From positions 2,542,001 to 2,606,000 of the forward strand of contig NZ_AP022568.1 of the NCBI RefSeq assembly GCF_010727605.1: a stretch of DNA of 64,000 nt. The letters run 5' to 3'. This DNA is from Mycobacterium simiae. GTDB lineage: Bacteria; Actinomycetota; Actinomycetes; Mycobacteriales; Mycobacteriaceae. The notes under the pieces are model-generated. The model was not told where the DNA came from. It did no database searches and saw only the letters and a program-made list of their open reading frames with translations. Position numbers and translations under genes: made by a program. Shown piece after piece: positions 35,609 to 42,678 of this stretch (positions within the stretch are counted from its first letter, which is position 1; the number at the start of each line of letters is the position of its first letter).

Positions 35609-36985
35609 TTACCGTGCCATGTTGGCGAAGCGCGACAGGTGCAGCTGATGGGCGACGGTGACGGTCTTGGTCGGGCCGTTGCGGTGCTTGGCCAGAATGA
35701 AATCCGCCTCTCCCCCGCGCGGATCGTCGCGCTCGAAGGCATCCGGCCGGTTCAACAGGATGACCATGTCGGCGTCCTGCTCCAGCGATCCCGACTCACG
35801 CAGGTCGGACAGCATCGGCTTTTTGTCGGTGCGCTGCTCGGGACCACGGTTCAGCTGGCTGATCGCGACGACGGGAACCTCGAGCTCCTTCGCCAATAGC
35901 TTGAGATGCCTTGAGAATTCGGAAACCTCGAGCTGCCGCGACTCGACCTTCTTGCCCGACGACATCAGTTGCAGATAGTCGACCACGACCAGACGCAGGT
36001 CGGCCTTCTGCTTGAGCCGGCGCGCCTTGGCCCGGATCTCCATCATCGTCAGGTTTGGTGAGTCGTCGATATACAGTGGCGCCTCGCTGATTTCGCTCAT
36101 CCGACGCGCCAACCGCGTCCAGTCGTCGTCGTTCATCCGACCCGACCGCATATCGGCCAGCTTGATCTTCGCTTCCGCCGACAGCAGCCGCATCACGATC
36201 TCGGACTTGCTCATTTCCAGCGAGAAAATGACGCTGGCCATCCGGTGCTTGATGGAACATGAGCGCAGAAAATCCAATCCCAGTGTCGATTTCCCGACTC
36301 CAGGTCTGGCCGCGACGATGATCATCTGTCCGGCGTGCAGACCGTTGGTCACTTCGTCGAGCTCGGTGAAACCGGTCGGCACACCGCGCGCCACACCGCC
36401 GTTGGATGCGATGGCATCGATCTCGTCCATCGTGGGCTGCAGCAGGTCCTCGAGCGGAACGAAATCCTCCGACGTTCGCCGCTCCGCCACGTCATAGATC
36501 TCGGCCTGCGCGCGGTCCACGATCTCGGCGACGTCGGCACCCTCGGCACCCGCATAGCCGTACTGGACGACCCGCGTTCCGGCCTCCACGAGGCGGCGCA
36601 GCAGCGCCTTCTCGGCCACGATTCCGGCGTAGTAGCCCGCATTGGCAGCCGTCGGCACCGTCGAGATCAAGGTGTGCAGATACGGTGCGCCCCCGACCCG
36701 GCGCAGCAGCCCGCGACGGTCCAGTTCGGCGGCCACCGTGACCGCGTCGGCCGGTTCCCCCCGCCCGTACAAGTCCAGGATCGCGTCGTAGACGTTCTGA
36801 TGCGCCGGACGGTAGAAGTCGCCGGGCCGCAACCGCTCCAAGACGTCGGCGATCGCGTCCTTGCTTAACAACATCCCGCCCAGCACCGACTGCTCTGCGG
36901 CGAGGTCCTGGGGCGGTTGACGGCTGAATTCCTCGTTCGGCGGTGAGGCGTCCATGCCGGGCGCCCGGTCATCCAAGACCGCCAC
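35609..36985 (-). CDS. dnaB: Replicative DNA helicase DnaB (intein-free)
   Basis: This 458-residue hexameric helicase has the N-terminal DnaB domain (LAAEQSVLGGMLLSKDAIADV), Walker A ARPGVGKST, Walker B LVVVDYLQLM, SLEMSK and the C-terminal AKHRNGPTKTVTVAHQ. The GTG at 36985 is preferred: GGGAGG lies eight bases upstream, and the protein then begins VAVLDDRAPGMD like other mycobacterial DnaB. M. tuberculosis DnaB contains an intein; here the sequence is continuous through the helicase core, so none is present. The gene lies downstream of rplI as in M. tuberculosis. Confidence 0.97.
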   Translation of the reverse strand: MAVLDDRAPGMDASPPNEEFSRQPPQDLAAEQSVLGGMLLSKDAIADVLERLRPGDFYRPAHQNVYDAILDLYGRGEPADAVTVAAELDRRGLLRRVGGAPYLHTLISTVPTAANAGYYAGIVAEKALLRRLVEAGTRVVQYGYAGAEGADVAEIVDRAQAEIYDVAERRTSEDFVPLEDLLQPTMDEIDAIASNGGVARGVPTGFTELDEVTNGLHAGQMIIVAARPGVGKSTLGLDFLRSCSIKHRMASVIFSLEMSKSEIVMRLLSAEAKIKLADMRSGRMNDDDWTRLARRMSEISEAPLYIDDSPNLTMMEIRAKARRLKQKADLRLVVVDYLQLMSSGKKVESRQLEVSEFSRHLKLLAKELEVPVVAISQLNRGPEQRTDKKPMLSDLRESGSLEQDADMVILLNRPDAFERDDPRGGEADFILAKHRNGPTKTVTVAHQLHLSRFANMAR

Positions 36986-37467
36986 GGGCTCAACCTCCCT
37001 CTGCAACATGCATACGAACATACATTCGATAGACGACACTTGCAGCGTAGGTCAGGCCCTCGCACACCCCGAAGACAAGCACCCGTAAGCCTCGCACCGG
37101 GAAGACCGTAAGCGTTGCTGGTCGGTAGGTGAAAGCGGCGTTGTTCATAAGGCTGTGCATCGGGTGTGCATATCCTTCGACACCTGTGTTGAGTGGGTTG
37201 TGGAGAACCTGTGGATCAAAACGTGGCGGTCGAACATCTCCGCAGATACGCGCAGTACACCACTACACATTTGGTGTGGAGAACAATCTCTTCGGCGTGT
37301 CGTCGCAGGTTACTGCGCCGGGCGTGTTGGCTTTCGGCCAGATTTTCGCAACGTTACGAGGTGGTTAAGGAGCCCCAACGGTAAGGCCGCTGAAATAGTT
37401 CGCCAGCTGTCGGCTGGTTACCAGCATTTCCTGCGGCGCCGGAAATAATTAACAGGCACGACAAATA
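36986..37467. other. Upstream region of dnaB, no supported gene
   Basis: About 480 bases separate dnaB from the rplI terminator. In M. tuberculosis a hypothetical gene (Rv0057) occupies this interval; no minus-strand equivalent was found. The plus-strand frame 37155-37448 has no ribosome-binding site or family resemblance. The region carries the dnaB promoter and three DnaA-box-like motifs. Confidence 0.5.
37199..37283 (+). promoter_or_regulatory. Cluster of DnaA-box-like motifs upstream of dnaB
   Basis: TGTGGAGAA (37199-37207), TGTGGATCA (37210-37218) and TGTGGAGAA (37275-37283) each differ by one base from TGTGGATAA or TGTGGACAA, the complement of the DnaA box. The first two start 11 bases apart, about one helical turn. 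They lie 210-300 bases upstream of dnaB. Regulation of dnaB by DnaA is an inference. Confidence 0.35.
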
Positions 37468-37500
37468 TCCGGCGGCCACCGATTTGCGGCGGCCGCCGGA
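37468..37500 (-). terminator. Hairpin after rplI
   Basis: The arms TCCGGCGGCC and GGCCGCCGGA are perfectly complementary over 10 bases with a 13-base loop and lie 20 bases past the rplI stop. On the transcript the stem is followed by ATATTTGT, so it is a reasonable intrinsic terminator for the rpsF-ssb-rpsR-rplI operon. Confidence 0.75.
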
Positions 37501-37520
37501 CGTCAAGAAAGGGCGCGGAG

Positions 37521-37979
37521 TTAGTTATCCGCGACGACGTTGAGGACGACCTCGACGCTGATTTCGGGGTGCAGGCGCACCTCGACCGGGTGGTTGCCGA
37601 CAGCCTTGATGTGCGCCTTGGGCAACCGGATGATGCGCTTATCGAGATTCGGGCCGCCGGCCTTCTTGATGGCCGCGGCGACATCGCCGGCGGTCACCGA
37701 ACCGAACAGCTTCCCGGAATCGGCCGCCGTCTTGACCGGCAGCGACACCGGACCCAGCGCCTCGATCGCGGACTTGATCTCGTTGGCGTGCCCCAAGTCG
37801 CGCACGGCCTTGCTCTCGCGGGCCCGGCGAATGTCGTCGGCCTGCTTCTGGGCACCGCGCGACGCCACGATCGCCAGGCCACGCGGCAGCAGGAAGTTAC
37901 GGCCGTACCCGTCCTTGACCTCGACAGTCTCGCCGACGGTCCCGAGATGGTCGACGTCGGCCGTCAGAATCAGCTTCAT
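37521..37979 (-). CDS. rplI: 50S ribosomal protein L9
   Basis: This is the 152-residue bL9 protein, with the N-terminal RNA-binding domain ([34 protein letters not shown]), a connecting helix and the C-terminal domain ([33 protein letters not shown]). Length and order match other mycobacteria. It is the last gene of the rpsF-ssb-rpsR1-rplI operon and is followed by a strong hairpin. Confidence 0.98.
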   Translation of the reverse strand: MKLILTADVDHLGTVGETVEVKDGYGRNFLLPRGLAIVASRGAQKQADDIRRARESKAVRDLGHANEIKSAIEALGPVSLPVKTAADSGKLFGSVTAGDVAAAIKKAGGPNLDKRIIRLPKAHIKAVGNHPVEVRLHPEISVEVVLNVVADN

Positions 37980-38011
37980 CGTTTTCGTACTTTCGGTTTG
38001 GACGTCGGCGG

Positions 38012-38266
38012 TCAGCGGGCCGACGAAGTGAAGGGCAGCAGGGCCACCTCGCGGGCGTTCTTCACGGCGAGCGCGATGTCGCGCTGGTGCTGCACGCAGT
38101 TACCCGTGACACGACGTGCCCGGATCTTGCCGCGCTCGCTGATGTACGTGCGCAGCAGGGTGGTGTCCTTGTAATCGATCGATTGACCCTTTTTGGCGCA
38201 GAAGACGCATTTGCGTGTCTTGATCGGCTTTTCCGGAGCCGGGCGCCGTTTCGTGGACTTGGCCAT
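38012..38266 (-). CDS. rpsR1: 30S ribosomal protein S18, zinc-binding (C+) form
   Basis: The 84-residue bS18 contains CVFC (Cys20, Cys23) and GNC (Cys57), the zinc-binding cysteines of the C+ form. Mycobacteria also carry a C- paralogue under Zur control elsewhere in the genome. The body is typical ([39 protein letters not shown]). It lies 52 bases after ssb and 32 before rplI. Confidence 0.97.
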   Translation of the reverse strand: MAKSTKRRPAPEKPIKTRKCVFCAKKGQSIDYKDTTLLRTYISERGKIRARRVTGNCVQHQRDIALAVKNAREVALLPFTSSAR

Positions 38267-38318
38267 GTGTTTCTTTCTTTCCGTTTGCTAATGGTCTTGT
38301 GGTTTGGCGGTTCTGGCG

Positions 38319-38831
38319 TCAGAACGGCGGTTCGTCGTCGCCGCCGGCGAACGAGCCCGACGCGGGCGCACTGCCCCACGGGTCGTCGGCCGGTGCGCCG
38401 CCGGACTGCGCCGGCGCCTGGCGGGATCCGCCGCCACTGCCGAAACCGCCTCCGCCGCCGCCGCTGCGGCTCGCCTTGTTGACCTTGGCGGTGGCGTACC
38501 GAAGCGACGGCCCGATCTCGTCGACCTCGACCTCGACGACGGTGCGCTTCTCGCCCTCGCGGGTCTCGAACGAACGCTGCTTGAGCCGGCCGGTGACGAT
38601 CACGCGGGATCCGCGGGTCAGGCTTTCCGCGACATTCTCGGCGGCCTCACGCCAGATGTTGCATCGCAAGAACAATGCCTCGCCGTCTTTCCACTCTCCG
38701 CTTTGGCGGTCGTACATCCGCGGGGTCGACGCCACGGTGAAGTTGGCGACGGCGGCACCCGACGGCGTGAACCGCAGTTCAGGGTCGGCGGTCAGGTTTC
38801 CGACAACGGTGATAGTGGTGTCACCAGCCAC
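38319..38831 (-). CDS. ssb: Single-stranded DNA-binding protein
   Basis: This 170-residue protein has an OB-fold domain in residues 1-110 ([32 protein letters not shown], given here as its start region, and [17 protein letters not shown]). A Gly/Ser/Pro-rich linker and the acidic tip DDEPPF follow; the tip recruits partner proteins. The GTG at 38831 has AGGAGG five bases upstream. Its place between rpsF and rpsR1 is conserved in bacteria. Confidence 0.97.
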   Translation of the reverse strand: MAGDTTITVVGNLTADPELRFTPSGAAVANFTVASTPRMYDRQSGEWKDGEALFLRCNIWREAAENVAESLTRGSRVIVTGRLKQRSFETREGEKRTVVEVEVDEIGPSLRYATAKVNKASRSGGGGGGFGSGGGSRQAPAQSGGAPADDPWGSAPASGSFAGGDDEPPF

Positions 38832-38957
38832 TGTGTCCTCCTGGTTCCGTCCTGGCTCTCGCCTGGAGACGGGAAACGGTCATGAGCATGTCCACGCTGA
38901 GCCTACGCACAGGCGCCGACGACGGGGAGCGGCTCGCTACCAGACCCGCTACCAGAC

Positions 38958-39248
38958 TTAGTGCTTGTCGGTGCGCATGACCTTGGTGCGCAATACCGAT
39001 TCGTTGAGGCTCAGCTGACGATCGAGCTCGGACACGGTGGCCGGCTCCGCCTTGAGGTCGACGACCACGTAGATGCCTTCGGCGTGCTTGGCGATCTCGT
39101 AGGCCAACCGCCGCTTGCCCCAAATGTCTACCTTGTCAACGGTTCCGCCGTCTTTGCGGACGACGTTGAGGAACGTCTCCAGCGACGGAGCAACGGTGCG
39201 CTCGTCGAGTGTGGGGTCAAGAATGACCATGATTTCGTATGGACGCAT
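38958..39248 (-). CDS. rpsF: 30S ribosomal protein S6
   Basis: This is the 96-residue bS6 protein ([55 protein letters not shown]). It heads the rpsF-ssb-rpsR1-rplI operon and binds S18 in the 30S platform. It now follows the end of the phn operon, 132 bases after the PhnZ-like stop. In M. tuberculosis the neighbour is the DJ-1 gene, so this gap is one border of an inserted block. Confidence 0.98.
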   Translation of the reverse strand: MRPYEIMVILDPTLDERTVAPSLETFLNVVRKDGGTVDKVDIWGKRRLAYEIAKHAEGIYVVVDLKAEPATVSELDRQLSLNESVLRTKVMRTDKH

Positions 39249-39380
39249 GGAAACCTCACCACCTCCTCTGGTCTCAAGCGGCCACGGGCGTTCCGTGGCA
39301 GGAGGGTCGCCTGCGTCGGCAACCGGATCAGGCTACAGCATCATCACTGAGCTGCGAAATCGCGCTTTTTATCGTGGGCC

Positions 39381-39914
39381 TCAGCGCCGGGTCAACCGGT
39401 CGTGCGCTTCCAGCACCCGGTCCAGGCTGATCTGCGGTCCGTGCGGGTCCTTGGCGTTGTCGTCCCAACGGCGCACCATGACTGCCTCGGCGGCGCCGGG
39501 CTGGGCGCTGAATCGGGCGGCCTCGGCCTTGCTCATGGGACCGCCCTGCCGGTGCAGTGAGGTGATCGAGGCGGGACTGAGGTGCTCGCGGTAGTCCTGG
39601 TCGGTGGCGACGAGGTACCGCTTGGCCGGGACGTGCTGGGCGATGACCCAGGCGGCACGCGCGCCGAGGTGCATGCGGGCGAACTCGGCGCCGGACAACT
39701 CATGCGGCAGGTCCGGCCACTGCGCGGCCACCGGCTTCGCCCGGCCGATGTCGTGCAGCGTGGCCGCCAACAGCAACTCGTCGTCGCAGCCGAATTGCTC
39801 CGCCTGCCAACCGCTTTGCAGCGCGTGCGCGCGCTGGTCGACGACTTCACCGCCGTACGGCAGACCGGCCAGGCCATCGATGAGGGCGGCCAGCATGTCG
39901 CGGGTAAGGGTCAC
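39381..39914 (-). CDS. PhnZ-type HD-domain oxygenase (phosphonate operon HD protein)
   Basis: This 177-residue HD protein starts with a GTG at 39914 that overlaps the preceding stop (GTGA). Residues Tyr20, Glu23, His30, His54 and Asp55 are spaced exactly like Tyr24, Glu27, His34, His58 and Asp59 of PhnZ as I recall them; candidate remaining ligands are His82 (or His71), His94 and Asp151. In PhnZ the diiron centre oxidatively cleaves the C-P bond of 1-hydroxy-2-aminoethylphosphonate and the Tyr/Glu pair gates the substrate. No PhnY-type hydroxylase lies in the cluster. A phosphodiesterase acting on the C-P lyase product is the alternative. Confidence 0.75.
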   Translation of the reverse strand: MTLTRDMLAALIDGLAGLPYGGEVVDQRAHALQSGWQAEQFGCDDELLLAATLHDIGRAKPVAAQWPDLPHELSGAEFARMHLGARAAWVIAQHVPAKRYLVATDQDYREHLSPASITSLHRQGGPMSKAEAARFSAQPGAAEAVMVRRWDDNAKDPHGPQISLDRVLEAHDRLTRR

Positions 39915-40750
39915 GGCAGCTCCTCTGTGCGCGGCGTCCCGCGCAATGTGCTGACCAACTCTTCGGCCAGCTCGACCGTCGCGCCCACCACCCCCGACCA
40001 GCGGCGGCTCAGGTCGTGGTCGATCTCGAGCGGCCGGCCGTGCACGTCCAGCACGGCGCCACCCGCCGCGGGCACCATCACCAGCGCGGCCGCCAGGTCC
40101 ATGATGCGGTGCGTGTCGGAGCCGGCGTCGGCGAACGCATCGGTGGAGCCCTCCGCGACCAGCGCCGCCTCGAGGCAGCTCGTCGACAGGATCCGCACCC
40201 GGGCCGCCCGTTTGGCCACCCGCCACCACGCGGCGTCGTCGTGGCCGTGCGGGCGCAGCAGGCTGACCGCCGCGCCGTCGAGGTCCCGGCGTCCGCTGGT
40301 GCGGTACGGCACGGGTTCGCCCGCGACCGCATGCCAACAGCGCCCGGTGTCATACCAGCACGTCAACGCCTCGGTCGGGTGGCCGTCCACGGCCACCACC
40401 CCGGCGAACGCCGACAGCGGGACACCGGCCGCGGCGTTGGCGGTGCCGTCGACCGGGTCGACCACCAAGGTGACCGCCGAACCGTTGTCGATGACGCCGA
40501 TTTCCTCGCTGAGCAGATTGACCCGATGTCGATTCGTCACCTCGGCCACCGCGGTGTCGACGAGGATGTCCAGCCGCATCGTCGGCGTGCCGTCAGCGCC
40601 CATCTGAACCTTCTCGGCCAGGGCCGCGCGGTCGTAGCGGGCACGGGCGGCGCCGAACGCCGTCGCGGCGGCGCGGACCGCATCGGCCAGCGCCGGGTGC
40701 GTGCCGTCCGGCAGCTGCGGCTCGGGCACCCGCCACTCGATGCGCGTCAT
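39911..40750 (-). CDS. Inositol monophosphatase-like phosphatase in phn operon
   Basis: This 279-residue protein has the lithium-sensitive phosphatase motifs: LLSEEIG (metal-binding Glu), VVDPVDGTANA (DPxDGT) and SDTHRIMDLAAALVMVPAAGG. In the last one, WD-x-AAG of the family reads MDLAAA. It overlaps phnM and the HD gene by four bases each. As phnN and phnP are not seen, a role in dephosphorylating ribose bisphosphate or the hydrolysed ribosyl cyclic phosphate is plausible. This is inference from context only. Confidence 0.78.
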   Translation of the reverse strand: MTRIEWRVPEPQLPDGTHPALADAVRAAATAFGAARARYDRAALAEKVQMGADGTPTMRLDILVDTAVAEVTNRHRVNLLSEEIGVIDNGSAVTLVVDPVDGTANAAAGVPLSAFAGVVAVDGHPTEALTCWYDTGRCWHAVAGEPVPYRTSGRRDLDGAAVSLLRPHGHDDAAWWRVAKRAARVRILSTSCLEAALVAEGSTDAFADAGSDTHRIMDLAAALVMVPAAGGAVLDVHGRPLEIDHDLSRRWSGVVGATVELAEELVSTLRGTPRTEELP

Positions 40751-41940
40751 CGACTGCTCACCAACACCGAACGCACCACCGGCCAGCGGCCGGCGGCCAG
40801 CAGCACCAGGTCCGCACGCAGGCCGGGCTGCAGCCGCCCGCGGTCGGTCAGCCCCCCGACCTCTGCGGGCCCGGACGTCACCAGCGCGATGGCCGCGGCC
40901 GGTTCGATGACCCCGTCGTTGACCAAAGTGAACGCCGCGGCCAGCAGCGTCGACGGCAGGTAGTCCGACGCCATCGCGGTCACCAGACCGCGGGCGATCA
41001 GCTCGCGACCCGACGCGTTGCCGTTGTGCGACGTTCCGCGCAGCACATTCGGCGCGCCCATCACCACCGGCAGCCCGCGGTCACGCGCCGCCTGCGCCGC
41101 CTGGGTCGTGGTCGGGAATTCGGCGACCGCGCCGCCGCGGGCCACCAATTCGTCGACCTCTTCCGCCGAGGTCAGGTCGTGGCCGAGCAGCCGGATGCGG
41201 CCGGGCCGGGCCTGCTCGGTCAGCCACGCCATCGCCTCCTCGCGGATGCCGAGCCGGCCGCTGCGCTCGGCGATGAGGTTGTCGACGTGGCTGGCTGCCT
41301 GCTCCGCGCTCATGCCGCGCGAGCCCATCATGTAGCGCTCGTAATAGGCGCGTTCGGCGTACTGGCCCTGCCCCGGCGTGTGGTCTTCGTGTGAAACGAG
41401 CGGGACGCCTGCTTGACCCTCCAGCCGCTGTTGAAGTGCCGCAAGGCCTTCCGGGCTGCGGACATCGAGGCGGTACAGGATCCGGTGGTCCACCAGACCG
41501 TCGGGCCGGGCTTCGATGGTGTCGCAGAACAGGTTGGCGTCCTCGATGGTGCGCGGGGTGCCGCGGCCCATGCTCTGTTCGAACGCGGCGCCGTGGAACA
41601 CCGTCGTCAGGCCACTCGCCCGCAACTTACCCTCGAACGACAGCAGCGCGAACTCCATCGGCAGCTCCGCGCCCGGACGCGGCAGTCGCTCCTTCTCCAG
41701 CCCGTCGCTGTGCGTGTCGACCAGACCCGGAATACACACCAGCCCTTGACCGTCCACGTCGGCGGACAGTCCCGCCGGATGCGGTTCGACCGCCGCGATG
41801 ACGCCGTCGCGCACGGCCACCACCGCGTCATCGATCACGCCGTCGGGCAGCACGGCACGGACGTGGCCGAGCACGTAGTCGGCGGGCGGCGCCGCCAGCG
41901 GCCAGTGCTGGACGGTGCGTTCGAAAATCTCGGTTGTCAT
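40747..41940 (-). CDS. phnM: C-P lyase pathway triphosphate hydrolase PhnM
   Basis: This 397-residue amidohydrolase-fold enzyme removes pyrophosphate from ribose-1-alkylphosphonate triphosphate to give the 5-phosphate that PhnJ cleaves. Metal-site segments are PGLVDTHSDGLEKE near residue 75, VSHEDHTPGQGQY near 185 and the C-terminal ASDYLPSTLLAAAF. It overlaps phnL and the phosphatase gene by four bases. The length matches the family. Confidence 0.92.
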   Translation of the reverse strand: MTTEIFERTVQHWPLAAPPADYVLGHVRAVLPDGVIDDAVVAVRDGVIAAVEPHPAGLSADVDGQGLVCIPGLVDTHSDGLEKERLPRPGAELPMEFALLSFEGKLRASGLTTVFHGAAFEQSMGRGTPRTIEDANLFCDTIEARPDGLVDHRILYRLDVRSPEGLAALQQRLEGQAGVPLVSHEDHTPGQGQYAERAYYERYMMGSRGMSAEQAASHVDNLIAERSGRLGIREEAMAWLTEQARPGRIRLLGHDLTSAEEVDELVARGGAVAEFPTTTQAAQAARDRGLPVVMGAPNVLRGTSHNGNASGRELIARGLVTAMASDYLPSTLLAAAFTLVNDGVIEPAAAIALVTSGPAEVGGLTDRGRLQPGLRADLVLLAAGRWPVVRSVLVSSR

Positions 41941-42674
41941 GCCGCTCCCTCGAGGATTTCGCTGGGGGCACCGTCTTTGACGACGCGTCCGTCGCCCATC
42001 AGCACCACCCGAGATGCCAGGCGCCGGATGGCGTCCAGATCGTGAAACACCGCCAGCACCGCGACATGTCGCGCCGTTAACGACGCGATCAGTTCCAGTG
42101 CCGCGTCTCGGTTAGCCGGGTCCAGCGCCGACACCGGCTCGTCGAGCAACAGCAGCCGCGGCGGGCGGACCGTTCCGGCCGCCAGGTTCACCCGCTGACG
42201 CTCTCCCCCGGAGAGCACCGAACAGTCCACGTCCCACAACACCTCGTCGAGGTTGAGCCGCCGCAGCGCGTCGGCCGCCGCTTCACGCGCCTCGGCGCGA
42301 GCGATGCCGCGGCGCCGGGCGGTGGCCGCCACGAAATCCAGTGGACTGGTGCGCGGCGGGGCGTTCAAAAACTGTGATACATAACCGAATTCGCGGCCGC
42401 GCAACCTGGCCATCGCCCGGTCTGACAAGTCGGTCAGCTCGATGTGTTCGCCGGTCGCAGTGCGCAGCGTCACCGAGCCCGAGTCCGGTAGATAGGTGCG
42501 GTGAATGCACCGCAGCAACGACGACTTGCCGGCCCCGCTCGGACCGGCCAGCGCGACATGCTCGCCGGCCCGCACCGAGAGGTCGACGCCGTGCAGTGAG
42601 TGCACGACCCGACCGTCAATGGTGTGCAACGTGAACGATTTACGCAACGCGCGCACGGTCAGCACCGGTGGCAC
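41937..42674 (-). CDS. phnL: C-P lyase ABC-type subunit PhnL
   Basis: This is a 245-residue ATPase-like protein of the PhnK/PhnL class, which in C-P lyase works with the core complex rather than a permease. It has Walker A GPSGAGKSS, the signature LSGGERQRV, Walker B LLLLDEPVS and the H-loop AVFHDLDA. The GTG at 42674 has a near-perfect AGGAGGTGATCAC upstream, which overlaps the end of phnJK; the longer frame is unlikely. It is needed with PhnG, H and I to make the ribosyl triphosphate intermediate. Confidence 0.92.
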   Translation of the reverse strand: MPPVLTVRALRKSFTLHTIDGRVVHSLHGVDLSVRAGEHVALAGPSGAGKSSLLRCIHRTYLPDSGSVTLRTATGEHIELTDLSDRAMARLRGREFGYVSQFLNAPPRTSPLDFVAATARRRGIARAEAREAAADALRRLNLDEVLWDVDCSVLSGGERQRVNLAAGTVRPPRLLLLDEPVSALDPANRDAALELIASLTARHVAVLAVFHDLDAIRRLASRVVLMGDGRVVKDGAPSEILEGAA

Positions 42675-42678
42675 GTGA

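Noticed and set aside
35609..36985. Possible intein in DnaB
   Set aside because: The helicase core reads continuously through the Walker A region and the total length equals an intein-free DnaB.
37155..37448. 97-codon plus-strand frame in the Rv0057 position
   Set aside because: It lies on the opposite strand to the expected Rv0057 counterpart, lacks a ribosome-binding site and overlaps the DnaA-box-like motifs.
39381..40337. Longer 318-codon form of the HD protein
   Set aside because: The first 141 codons are Arg/Gly-rich antisense-like sequence inside the IMPase-like gene. The GTG at 39914 gives the family start and the GTGA overlap.
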